A stretch of 6,599 nucleotides of DNA from Methanobacterium sp. (GTDB lineage Archaea > Methanobacteriota > Methanobacteria > Methanobacteriales > Methanobacteriaceae): contig JAHKLQ010000076.1 of the NCBI GenBank assembly GCA_020854975.1, positions 2,501 to 9,099 of the forward strand, in the 5' to 3' direction. Shown piece by piece: positions 1-6,203 of the stretch. Made by a program: the position numbers and the translations under genes. The notes under the pieces are model-generated. The model worked only from the letters and a program-made list of their open reading frames with translations. It ran no database searches and was not told the origin of the DNA. The stretch's first letter is position 1. Each line of letters starts with the position of its first letter.

Positions 1-1008
1 TAAAAATTTAACTTTCCCATGATACTCAGGGTGTTGGTGTAAAAAGAGATCGTAGGCTTGGAATCCTCTGATGATATTTTTACTCAAATCTGCACGGTCA
101 GTACGGTAAAAAAGAAAATAATCACCTTTTATTTCAGTTATCAGTTTCTCTTTCTCCAACACTTTCGGGGAATATGCCATTTTTTTAATTCCCTCATAAT
201 CTACAGATATGGGATAACTTCTCACATGAGTGGCACGGCCATCCCTCCATACTATTCCCTCTTCATAATCCACTTCATCAGCATATCCTTCACAGGTTTG
301 CAGGAAGTTAGTTACATAGCGAGGGATGTGGAAACCCAGAAGATCGTTAGCCAGTAGTCCTTCCATAATGGCCTTTTTCATATTCTCAGGTATTATGCTG
401 AAGTACTCTGATTGGGGCCATGGTATATGGATAAATTGACTGAGAAATGTATCTTCCAATTCCTTACGAATGAAAGTAGGACATAGATAAAGATGATAAT
501 CCTGTAACATTATCAGTGGTTCTTTCTTATTCCGTTTACTTTCTGAGATTACTTTTTCGGCAAACTTCTGATTTAGATAGACATAACCATCATCCCATGC
601 CTGGTGGATTTTATCATCAATATTTGGTGTGTAAGGACTGTTCCACATGTAATGTTGTACAAACCAGAGAAGTGGGTTGCTGATGACACTGTAATACCAT
701 TCATATCTCTCATTATCCACCACAACGAAGGGCACCCAAAACTTAGGATTTTCTTGGGGAATGGGCACTCTGTTATCAGAGAACTTTCCAGCCACCTCTT
801 TATCCCCTGAGGTCATGGCACTGGCGATCCAAACACCATTTAAAGATTCCATAAGTGGTAATAATGTGGAAACAAGCCCCCCAGCACCCCGTTTCATCTC
901 TATGTGATCATCATATTTATGAAATTCAACTGGCCCCCGGTTAGAAGCCGCAATAAGATTCTTATCCTTTAAAAAGTTTAAAATTTTATTTTGATTGGGA
1001 ATATTCAT
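1..1008 (-). CDS. otsA: GT20 trehalose-6-phosphate synthase-like glycosyltransferase, C-terminus cut by window edge
   Basis: Members of this family join the glucose of an NDP-glucose to glucose-6-phosphate, giving trehalose-6-phosphate in the cytoplasm. I translated 336 residues from the ATG at 1008; the frame is still open at position 1, so roughly the last quarter to third is missing. Visible GT20 landmarks are the N-terminal loop SNRGPV (22-27) followed by RGAGGL (40-45), PLLWFVQHY (112-120), QDYHL (169-173, in place of HDYHL of E. coli OtsA), HIPWPQSEYF (194-203), NDLLGFH (221-227), and the donor-site stretch TDRADLSK (303-310), whose R305 and K310 line up with the Arg and Lys of the VERLDYSKG motif. 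The SNRGPV/QDYHLYL style is, from memory, that of a GT20 subgroup distinct from enterobacterial OtsA, so the acceptor could differ (for example glycerol-3-phosphate). A GGGGG ribosome site lies 7 bases before the ATG. It is the last gene in the window of the minus-strand cluster, 115 bases after the mutase. GT20 membership is firm; the exact product is inferred from the neighbouring otsB. Confidence 0.88.
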   Translation of the reverse strand, partial: MNIPNQNKILNFLKDKNLIAASNRGPVEFHKYDDHIEMKRGAGGLVSTLLPLMESLNGVWIASAMTSGDKEVAGKFSDNRVPIPQENPKFWVPFVVVDNERYEWYYSVISNPLLWFVQHYMWNSPYTPNIDDKIHQAWDDGYVYLNQKFAEKVISESKRNKKEPLIMLQDYHLYLCPTFIRKELEDTFLSQFIHIPWPQSEYFSIIPENMKKAIMEGLLANDLLGFHIPRYVTNFLQTCEGYADEVDYEEGIVWRDGRATHVRSYPISVDYEGIKKMAYSPKVLEKEKLITEIKGDYFLFYRTDRADLSKNIIRGFQAYDLFLHQHPEYHGKVKFL

Positions 1009-1123
1009 GTCACAACCCCCTTATTTTAGAATAATCCACATATATTTCGAGTCATTTTTTTAGATATTATTTTGATATTAATTATTATTTAATGTAATGT
1101 ATCCACAATTTGAGATTAACTCT

Positions 1124-2425
1124 TTACACATTTTCAATCATATTTTTCACATATTCAGTTAATTCCTGTAGTTTTAAGGCAGATTTGGATTCAACGTAAA
1201 CTCTTATCAGAGGTTCGAAACGAGATGGTCGAATCAATATGAAAGAATCATCTAAATCCACTCTAATACCATCGGTGGTGTTGATATCTCCTGATTCGAA
1301 TTTGTTCATGAAAGTTTCTATAACCTCATCTTTTTTCTCATATTCACATTCTATGGTAAAACCAGTTCTATGATACTCTTCTATTTCCTTAACTAGATTG
1401 GATAAGGTTTTATCTTCCTTAGCCAGTATTTCTAACATTTTCACCACTGCAAATATGGCATCAAAACAGGTCTGAAATTCAGGAAACACATACATACCAG
1501 GTTCATCTCCTCCAAAAACCGCGTCATTAGAATTTATTTCATTTAAAACATTATCAACTGAAGTTTTTATAAGATTTCCTTTTTTATCTGCCACTATCTC
1601 ATCCAAAGACTGTGAAGCAACTATGGATGTGACAATGTTCATGTCAGGAGGATTGTTATCTAGAACGTATTTGGCAAAGATGCTCAGTATAGTCTGGTCT
1701 CTGATAATGTTCCCATTTTGATCAATGAAAACAACCCTGTCACGGTCATTATCCAGTACAACTCCAATATCTGCTCCTAAATCAGTTGTAAGTTCAGATA
1801 TCAGGGATATTCTCTTGGGTCCTGGTTCGGGAAAATCTATATCGGATCCACTATCCCTGCATCGAATCAGCACGGTTTCACAATCTAAAATACTTAATAT
1901 CTGGGGGACCAATGGTATGTTGGTACCTTCTTCACAGTCCAAAACCACCATAAATGCTTTGTTTTCTATAATATCAGTGTCTATCTTTTCCAGAACTCCC
2001 TTAATATAAGGGTCCTGATATTCATGAACATATTTCAGGTGCCCTATCTGGTCCCAGGGTACTTTTTCAGCATGTCTTTGCTCTAAAGGAATTTCATGTT
2101 CACTTAATATTTTAATGTCAATATCTTCTGGTCTTAAATGTGATTTACTGATGGTAATCATGACATTAGCATCATAAAGGCCCATTCCATAGTGTATAAC
2201 GGGTATGGGTGCAATACCAAAGTCTATCACATTAGCGCCAGATGCCATTAAACCAGTGGTTAATGATCTTTTAATCATCTGAGATGGTATGTTTAAGTCT
2301 CTGCCTACCACCACGTTCTTTCCGGGACTAACATAATTACCTATTATGGTTCCTAAGTGGGTGGCAAACTTGTTGGTAATCTCAACATTCACCACCCCTC
2401 TAATGTTTTGAAGATATTTGGACAT
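1124..2425 (-). CDS. Divergent phosphomannomutase/phosphoglucomutase family protein
   Basis: This alpha-D-phosphohexomutase superfamily member (433 aa, near the usual 440-460) would interconvert hexose-6-phosphate and hexose-1-phosphate. Seen in the sequence: a shortened start with RG at 9-10; PEP at 199-201; the metal loop DNDRDR (225-230), keeping all three Asp of DGDxDR; and the phosphate-binding loop RPSRFEP..R (399-408). Two loops are unusual. The catalytic serine loop, normally TASHNP, reads TISKSHLRPED (91-101), so Ser93 or Ser95 would have to be the phosphoserine. The sugar-specificity loop, normally GExSGH, reads GDEPGM (306-311). From memory, the overall pattern, including SQMIKRSLTTGL at 48-59, resembles the C-terminal mutase half of bacterial fusions of a mannose-1-phosphate guanylyltransferase-like domain to a mutase. 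Here that partner is the separate gene 52 bases upstream. A GAGGGAG ribosome site sits 5 bases before the ATG. Substrate (glucose or mannose) and even catalytic activity are uncertain. Confidence 0.87.
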   Translation of the reverse strand: MSKYLQNIRGVVNVEITNKFATHLGTIIGNYVSPGKNVVVGRDLNIPSQMIKRSLTTGLMASGANVIDFGIAPIPVIHYGMGLYDANVMITISKSHLRPEDIDIKILSEHEIPLEQRHAEKVPWDQIGHLKYVHEYQDPYIKGVLEKIDTDIIENKAFMVVLDCEEGTNIPLVPQILSILDCETVLIRCRDSGSDIDFPEPGPKRISLISELTTDLGADIGVVLDNDRDRVVFIDQNGNIIRDQTILSIFAKYVLDNNPPDMNIVTSIVASQSLDEIVADKKGNLIKTSVDNVLNEINSNDAVFGGDEPGMYVFPEFQTCFDAIFAVVKMLEILAKEDKTLSNLVKEIEEYHRTGFTIECEYEKKDEVIETFMNKFESGDINTTDGIRVDLDDSFILIRPSRFEPLIRVYVESKSALKLQELTEYVKNMIENV

Positions 2426-2477
2426 CTAAACTCCCTCTAAATTATATTAAAAACTAATATTCCAATAATGAATTATT

Positions 2478-3632
2478 CTAGGTTACAATTGGATAGTCAG
2501 AATCTACAATAGAATCTGGTAAAATAACCACACTGTTATATATGGATCTTCCGGATGTGACCCGGCTGAATGGTCCTAACTGTACAGAACTTCCAAGTAT
2601 GGCTCCTCTTTCAATAAAACTTCCCTTTTCAACACAGCAACCACTATCTACTATGCAATCTTTAAGGCAGGCACTGGCTTTTATCATACTTTCTGGGAAT
2701 ATCACAGAACCTTTAATTGTCGAATTTTTTTCTAGATAAGCATTTTCACCGATCACTGTATTTCTCCCAAGGGTGCATCCTCTTTCAATAACTGAACCAT
2801 CCCCTATAGCCACCGGTCCAATTATTCGAACCTTTTCATCAATCTCAACGTCTTTACCAACCCATATATCTCCCAATCTCCCAATACTCTCTTTCAATTT
2901 TTTTCCAGGAGGATTTGGTGTCATTTTTTTATTAAGAACATCGTAATTTGCTTGCAGATATGTTTTAGGTCTTCCAACATCATTCCAGTAACCATCAAGC
3001 ACATATCCATATATACCTGCTTTTTCTTCTATTAATCTGGGGAAGACATCATGGGAAAAATCAACTTCACCCTTTCTATTTTCTATGTAATTGAATATTT
3101 CTGGCTCCAGAATGTAGGTTCCAGTGTTAGCAATTTTACTGAATACTTCATGGGGGGCTGGTTTTTCTAAAAATTTTATGATCTGGTTCTCTTCATCCAG
3201 TACTGCTATACCAAAATGACTGGGATCATCTACAGGAGTAAGTACCATGGTTGCCAGGGCATTGTGTTTTCTATGAAAATTTAAAAGTTTATTTAAATCC
3301 ACATCGACCAGCACATCTCCACTTAAAACAAAAAAAGTATCATCAAGATATTTTTCTGCTTTTTTAACACCTCCTGCTGTTCCAAAAGGCTGTTTTTCCA
3401 CGGAATATTTAATATTCAATTCAGGATATCTTTCATTGAGTAAATGTTTCAACTGGTTTTTCAAATAACTTAAAGTAACCACCAGCTCGGTATAACCTGA
3501 ATTTTTTATTTTTTCAACTATATATTCAATCATAGGTCGATTAGCTACAGGAATCATAGGTTTTGGTCGGGATAGGGTGAGGGGACGTATTCTACTTCCC
3601 TTGCCCCCAGCCATCAAAACTGCTTTTACCAT
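2478..3632 (-). CDS. Sugar-nucleotide pyrophosphorylase (NTP_transferase plus left-handed beta-helix)
   Basis: The enzyme would make an NDP-sugar from NTP and hexose-1-phosphate (GDP-mannose, or an NDP-glucose in this context). Residues 1-235 form the nucleotidyltransferase domain: MAGGKGSRIRPLT (7-19) binds the nucleotide; the PKPM lysine is K24; SGDVLVDVD (104-112) carries metal-binding D106; EKP (156-158), NTG (169-171) and WNDVG (216-220), with D218 as second metal ligand, follow. From about 255 to the end are imperfect hexapeptide repeats of a left-handed beta-helix (such as IGPVAIGDGSVIERG), giving 384 aa, typical of GMP-pyrophosphorylase-like enzymes. It resembles the N-terminal half of bacterial pyrophosphorylase-mutase fusions, and a mutase gene follows after 52 bases. 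The start has a GAGTGAT ribosome site a few bases upstream. The 141-base gap before it may hold its own promoter. Base and sugar specificity cannot be read from sequence alone; GDP-mannose synthesis for glycans is the main alternative to NDP-glucose supply for the GT20 enzyme. Confidence 0.92.
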   Translation of the reverse strand: MVKAVLMAGGKGSRIRPLTLSRPKPMIPVANRPMIEYIVEKIKNSGYTELVVTLSYLKNQLKHLLNERYPELNIKYSVEKQPFGTAGGVKKAEKYLDDTFFVLSGDVLVDVDLNKLLNFHRKHNALATMVLTPVDDPSHFGIAVLDEENQIIKFLEKPAPHEVFSKIANTGTYILEPEIFNYIENRKGEVDFSHDVFPRLIEEKAGIYGYVLDGYWNDVGRPKTYLQANYDVLNKKMTPNPPGKKLKESIGRLGDIWVGKDVEIDEKVRIIGPVAIGDGSVIERGCTLGRNTVIGENAYLEKNSTIKGSVIFPESMIKASACLKDCIVDSGCCVEKGSFIERGAILGSSVQLGPFSRVTSGRSIYNSVVILPDSIVDSDYPIVT

Positions 3633-3648
3633 ACAGTATCACTCTCTT

Positions 3649-3675
3649 TCAGACTATGACATCTTTTTTCACCAT
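3649..3675 (-). other. Possible upstream micro-ORF of 8 codons
   Basis: In the leader before the pyrophosphorylase, an ATG at 3675 (followed by GTG) opens an 8-codon frame, MVKKDVIV, ending in TGA at 3649-3651. An AGGAG stretch lies 3 bases before the ATG and 6 before the GTG. It ends just before the main ribosome site. It could be a translated leader or an accident of purine-rich sequence, and the second possible TATA start (near 3663) would exclude it. Confidence 0.2.
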
Positions 3676-3684
3676 ATACTCCTG

Positions 3685-3710
3685 TAATATATTTCAACTC
3701 CTATAATAAA
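3685..3710 (-). promoter_or_regulatory. Possible internal promoter before the pyrophosphorylase gene
   Basis: The 141-base gap between otsB and the pyrophosphorylase is longer than a simple operon joint. On the minus strand it has two TATA-like stretches, TTTATTATAG (3710-3701) and AATATATTA (3693-3685). The second would give a start near 3663 and a leader of about 30 bases. Short T5 runs just after otsB could be weak archaeal terminators. The pyrophosphorylase, mutase and GT20 genes may therefore be expressed partly apart from the first two genes. Confidence 0.3.
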
Positions 3711-3773
3711 CTATTGGGTCAAAAATCGATTAACGCTAATTTTTAACTTTTTTAATGGATAAAAATAGCTTAA

Positions 3774-4574
3774 TCAGTTTAAAAGCCATTGAAAAAATTT
3801 ATGAACTTCATCCACGCCATTAACAAAAAGTGATGATTGTTTTTTAACATAACTTGGTATTTCACTGGAGCATACCAAAACACTCCTACCCCTAATTTTT
3901 CCTTTACTTTCCAGTTCCTTCAGTTTATTAAAAGCATTGACATCTGTAATATCATCTCCTAAATAAATAACTTTTTTCAAATGATATTGATCTATGATAT
4001 CGTTCAGTATAACTCCCTTATCATAACCTATGGGAGGTTTTAGTTCCACAATCCTACGCCCTTCATCAATTTTAAGGTTTTCACAATGAGGGCATTCATG
4101 AAGAAATTTTAATATCCTTTTTCGTGTGTTTTCAGGATCTTTAGAAAGACGGTAATGAATGGAGAAGCAGATACCTTTATCCTCAAATTTCAATCCTTTA
4201 ACATGTGATAGTTCACCAGTTTCTAGTTCATTCTCCACAGCTTTAATATAGGGCTCGTATTTTACTACTTCTGGTTGCACACATAATTCTCCATTTTTCA
4301 GGAATTCCAGTCCATGATTACCTACATAAAGCACACCTTCAACTCCCACCATTTTTTGGGCATTTAAAACAGATCTACCACTTATAACAGCCACTAATTG
4401 GAATTCATCCCTTAAATTAACAAGCAAATCTTGAATAGCTTTGTTAACAAATGCTTCTTCTGGAGTTTGAGTTATTTCACTAATGGTACCATCAATATCA
4501 GTTATGATGGCAGTTGATTTATCATTTTTAAACTCTTCTAAAATTTTTAAATTATCAAAAAGGTATTCCGACAC
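3774..4574 (-). CDS. otsB: Trehalose-6-phosphate phosphatase (HAD superfamily)
   Basis: It would hydrolyse trehalose-6-phosphate to trehalose and phosphate in the cytoplasm, completing the OtsA-OtsB route. The 266-aa length is normal for OtsB. The HAD motifs are complete: DIDGT (26-30) with nucleophile Asp26 and acid/base Asp28; SGR (65-67); GNHGLE (85-90), the family signature; the ELKPP..YDKG stretch (177-187) with Lys186; and LGDDITD (205-211) with the magnesium-binding acidic residues. The cap domain lies between about 105 and 180 and contains a CPHC pair (161-164) whose meaning is unclear. Translation starts at GTG (4574-4572), chosen because a strong GGGGATGAG ribosome site ends about 5 bases upstream and no ATG fits nearby. 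It follows the GalT-like gene by 49 bases and precedes the pyrophosphorylase by 141. Separation from otsA by two sugar-nucleotide genes is unusual but consistent with one pathway. If the GT20 enzyme makes another phosphorylated glycoside, this phosphatase would act on that instead. Confidence 0.93.
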   Translation of the reverse strand: MSEYLFDNLKILEEFKNDKSTAIITDIDGTISEITQTPEEAFVNKAIQDLLVNLRDEFQLVAVISGRSVLNAQKMVGVEGVLYVGNHGLEFLKNGELCVQPEVVKYEPYIKAVENELETGELSHVKGLKFEDKGICFSIHYRLSKDPENTRKRILKFLHECPHCENLKIDEGRRIVELKPPIGYDKGVILNDIIDQYHLKKVIYLGDDITDVNAFNKLKELESKGKIRGRSVLVCSSEIPSYVKKQSSLFVNGVDEVHKFFQWLLN

Positions 4575-4623
4575 TTAATCTCATCCCCTTATTTTCATTC
4601 AAAGTTTTCCCACACTAAATTTG

Positions 4624-5799
4624 TTAAACCTGTTTCCAATGCTCTTTAATACTGTTCATAACATTATAAGGGTCATCTGCCACCACAGAACTTCCATAAA
4701 GTTCCATACCACCTATATCTCCAGTTGGTTTCAGGAGACTGCCACGATCCACAATTTTTATTAGGTAAGGGAATTCATCTTCATTATCTATGGGCGGACA
4801 GGAGATGGATAAATTAAAACTATAAACTCCTAAAAAATCAATAAAACACCTTAAAATCTTAAAAATAGTTTTTTTCACATTTTCATCTGTTGATGGTTTT
4901 GTGTGTGTGATAACAACCATTTCTTTTTCTTTAACTGGGGTGATACTGGCAAAAAAACAAAAATCTTTTTTATTTTCAGAAAGTCCCAGGGAATCATGGG
5001 CCAGGCATAGATCATGGAAATAATCATCCCCAGTTTCTAATTTATATAGTTTGAAAGCTTTCTGTTGTGTTTCTACCCGGGCATATGGATCTTTACTCAT
5101 CAGAATCTGGGAGTGCCCATGCACCTGGGAAGCTCCAGCTCTAGATAGGCAGTTCCAGATAAAGAAGGGAAATCTAAATTGAGGGCTGTGATTGTTTACA
5201 GCTTCAAACCAGGCAAAACCCGTGTCTAGATAATCAGAAAATTCTTTCAAACCAAAATTTAGAGGATTATGCTGGTTAAAAATAACTAAACTGCTCCACA
5301 CATCATATTTAGCCACGTTTGCAGCTGTGATGGAATAATTTCCACGTATCCGTCCAAAAACATCTTCCGGGGTGTACTCCTCTGGATGGCAGAAATCACA
5401 TTTTTCCTCTGACTCTTGGACCAACTGGTGGATATATTTTTTCTCTTTTTCCTGATCCATGGAACTGATCCCTGGTCTTTGAGCCCGGAGGGAATTGAAA
5501 AGAGAACCCTCACCAGTCCATTTATTGTAGACCTTAATTATTTTCTGATTATTTATTCGGGAGATAGTATCCTCTGTTGGTTCGATAATATTCCCCTGAG
5601 AGTCACGTTTGCCAAAATATTCTGAGATTTTATTTTTAAAAGAATATGGAATTACTTGGGTGCCATGCCCGGAATCAAATCGATAAATGCCTTTCAGGAT
5701 ATTATAGGATGAACTGTCAGTTTCACGCAGTACTTCAATTCTCTTTTCCAAATCTGTAATGGAATCCATTTTACCAAACATCCCTAAAAAAATACTCAT
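4624..5799 (-). CDS. GalT-like nucleotidyltransferase/NDP-sugar phosphorylase (HIT superfamily)
   Basis: This 391-aa protein belongs to the galactose-1-phosphate uridylyltransferase / Ap4A phosphorylase branch of the HIT superfamily, which moves NMP groups through a nucleotidyl-histidine. The active-site motif GASQVHGHSQ spans 222-231; His229 is the predicted nucleophile in HxHxQ. A zinc site like that of GalT is suggested by CDFC (134-137), His177 in FNQHNPL, and His227. Residues 1-125 precede the first metal ligands and I do not recognise them; the ending GGMELYGSSVVADDP (363-377) resembles C-terminal pieces of GalT-like proteins. Its place as first gene of a sugar-nucleotide and trehalose cluster suggests it acts on an NDP-glucose, perhaps like the ADP-glucose phosphorylase of Arabidopsis; this is inference. 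A classical GalT role is less likely, as no galactokinase or epimerase is in view. The start is uncertain: the ATG at 5799 lacks a ribosome site, whereas Met11 (ATG at 5769) has AGGGATG upstream and may be the true start. Confidence 0.82.
   Translation of the reverse strand: MSIFLGMFGKMDSITDLEKRIEVLRETDSSSYNILKGIYRFDSGHGTQVIPYSFKNKISEYFGKRDSQGNIIEPTEDTISRINNQKIIKVYNKWTGEGSLFNSLRAQRPGISSMDQEKEKKYIHQLVQESEEKCDFCHPEEYTPEDVFGRIRGNYSITAANVAKYDVWSSLVIFNQHNPLNFGLKEFSDYLDTGFAWFEAVNNHSPQFRFPFFIWNCLSRAGASQVHGHSQILMSKDPYARVETQQKAFKLYKLETGDDYFHDLCLAHDSLGLSENKKDFCFFASITPVKEKEMVVITHTKPSTDENVKKTIFKILRCFIDFLGVYSFNLSISCPPIDNEDEFPYLIKIVDRGSLLKPTGDIGGMELYGSSVVADDPYNVMNSIKEHWKQV
5779..5785 (-). promoter_or_regulatory. 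Possible ribosome binding site favouring a start at 5769
   Basis: AGGGATG on the minus strand lies 9 bases before the ATG at 5769 (Met11 of the GalT-like protein). The bases before the ATG at 5799 are pyrimidine-rich and offer no such site. This favours the shorter 381-aa product, unless translation begins without a Shine-Dalgarno. The match to the archaeal anti-SD is only partial. Confidence 0.4.
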
Positions 5800-5805
5800 A
5801 TGAGT
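5794..5805. promoter_or_regulatory. Perfect 12-base palindrome at the upstream end of the operon
   Basis: ACTCATATGAGT is a perfect palindrome, flanked by AATAC on the left and GTATT on the right with a 2-base offset. It contains the ATG at 5799. If the GalT-like gene really starts at 5769, the palindrome lies in the leader and could bind a dimeric repressor. A chance palindrome is possible. Confidence 0.3.
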
Positions 5806-5856
5806 GTATTGATGATGAGGGAATGAACACGATTTTTTTTAAAAACATAATTACGG

Positions 5857-5878
5857 CATTATATATTATTATACCTTG
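5857..5878 (-). promoter_or_regulatory. Probable archaeal TATA promoter of the minus-strand operon
   Basis: On the minus strand, the stretch AAGGTATAATAATATATAAT contains a TATA-like core centred near 5863. Archaeal start sites lie about 25-27 bases downstream, which puts transcription start near 5837. That leaves a leader of about 40 bases to the ATG at 5799 or about 70 to the ATG at 5769. No transcript data; the assignment rests on position and composition in an AT-rich region. Confidence 0.5.
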
Positions 5879-5895
5879 ACCTTGATTTAATTACC

Positions 5896-6017
5896 GGATC
5901 ACCAGGTTAAAACCATACTATTTTTTTTGATGAATTGGATAACTAGGTTACAACTATCATATTTTTTTTGATGAATTGGATCACCAGATTGAAACCATAA
6001 TATTTGATTAATTCACT
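5896..6017. repeat. Degenerate 41-base tandem repeat, three units
   Basis: Units begin with GGAT at 5896, 5937 and 5978 (periods 41 and 41), and a further GGAT at 6018 starts a decayed fourth copy. Units 1 and 2 share the plan GGAT, then a CACCAGG-like element, GTTAAAACC-like bases, a T8 tract (5921-5928 and 5962-5969) and GATGAATT. Unit 3 is 40 bases, keeps GGATCACCAG and GAAACCAT but has lost the T8 tract. There are no unique spacers between units, so this is not a CRISPR array. A period near four helical turns would place equal elements on one DNA face. Confidence 0.75.
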
Positions 6018-6064
6018 GGATTATCAACAAAACCTTTTGCCTTTATTTTCCCTGGAATAACTTT

Positions 6065-6079
6065 GATAAATGTATATAG
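6065..6079 (+). promoter_or_regulatory. Possible TATA promoter of the Cache-domain gene
   Basis: GATAAATGTATATAG on the plus strand resembles an archaeal BRE plus TATA element. A start about 25 bases downstream, near 6102, would leave a leader of about 100 bases before the ATG at 6204. That is long for an archaeon and would include two small inverted repeats. Confidence 0.4.
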
Positions 6080-6119
6080 ATTGTAAATTACAAAATTATA
6101 GTAACAGATGAATAGCAGT

Positions 6120-6132
6120 AACCTAACAGGTT
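6120..6132. repeat. Short inverted repeat AACCT-AAC-AGGTT
   Basis: Perfect 5-base arms around a 3-base centre, in the leader or promoter-proximal region of the Cache gene. The AGGTT/AACC words also occur inside the 41-base tandem units, so a shared binding word is conceivable. The arms are short enough to arise by chance. Confidence 0.35.
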
Positions 6133-6157
6133 CAGAGTAACTTGCAGGTAAATAACG

Positions 6158-6176
6158 AAAATCATCTAATGATTTT
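6158..6176. repeat. Inverted repeat AAAATCAT-CTA-ATGATTTT
   Basis: Perfect 8-base arms around a 3-base centre, ending 27 bases before the ATG of the Cache-domain gene. It could be an operator for a dimeric regulator or a weak AT-rich hairpin in the leader. No T run follows in a way that would suggest a terminator. Confidence 0.5.
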
Positions 6177-6203
6177 GATTAATGGAAAGGGGAGTTAGAA
6201 AAA

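Larger units (their letters stand above)
5800..6203. other. Divergent intergenic region, no gene seen
   Basis: No credible coding frame is present over 404 bases; the longest small frame noticed (an ATG near 5824, 18 codons) lacks a properly spaced ribosome site. The region separates the minus-strand operon from the plus-strand Cache gene and holds a TATA-like element for each, a block of about 41-base tandem units, and small palindromes. I saw no tRNA or recognisable riboswitch. Its length is generous for a methanogen and suggests regulation of one or both sides. Confidence 0.75.

Noticed and set aside
161..163. HDYHL changed to QDYHL in the GT20 enzyme as a sign of inactivity
   Set aside because: The Q form is, from memory, common in the SNRGPV-type GT20 subgroup, and the donor-site Arg305 and Lys310 are intact. 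The coordinates given are nominal; the motif is at protein residues 169-173 (about 490-504 in the window).
58..357. Plus-strand open frame of 99 codons (and another at 604-810)
   Set aside because: Both lie antisense to the well-supported GT20 reading frame, have no ribosome site of note and give low-complexity peptides unlike any family.
1009..1123. Promoter candidate in the mutase-GT20 gap (AAATATATG on the minus strand near 1039-1047)
   Set aside because: The implied transcription start near 1017 would fall in the GGGGG ribosome site, so read-through from the upstream gene is more likely.
1725..2009. Plus-strand open frame antisense to the mutase gene
   Set aside because: Serine-rich shadow peptide of a gene whose own motifs are clear on the other strand.
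2542..2739. Plus-strand open frame antisense to the beta-helix part of the pyrophosphorylase
   Set aside because: Shadow of repetitive hexapeptide coding sequence; no independent support.
5286..5625. Two overlapping short frames (minus 5286-5513, plus 5416-5625) within the GalT-like gene
   Set aside because: Both are out of frame with or antisense to a gene that carries intact catalytic motifs.
5896..6030. Repeats with GTTAAAACC/GATTGAAACC words as a possible CRISPR remnant
   Set aside because: Repeat units abut directly, the whole period repeats including the would-be spacer, and no cas gene is in view.
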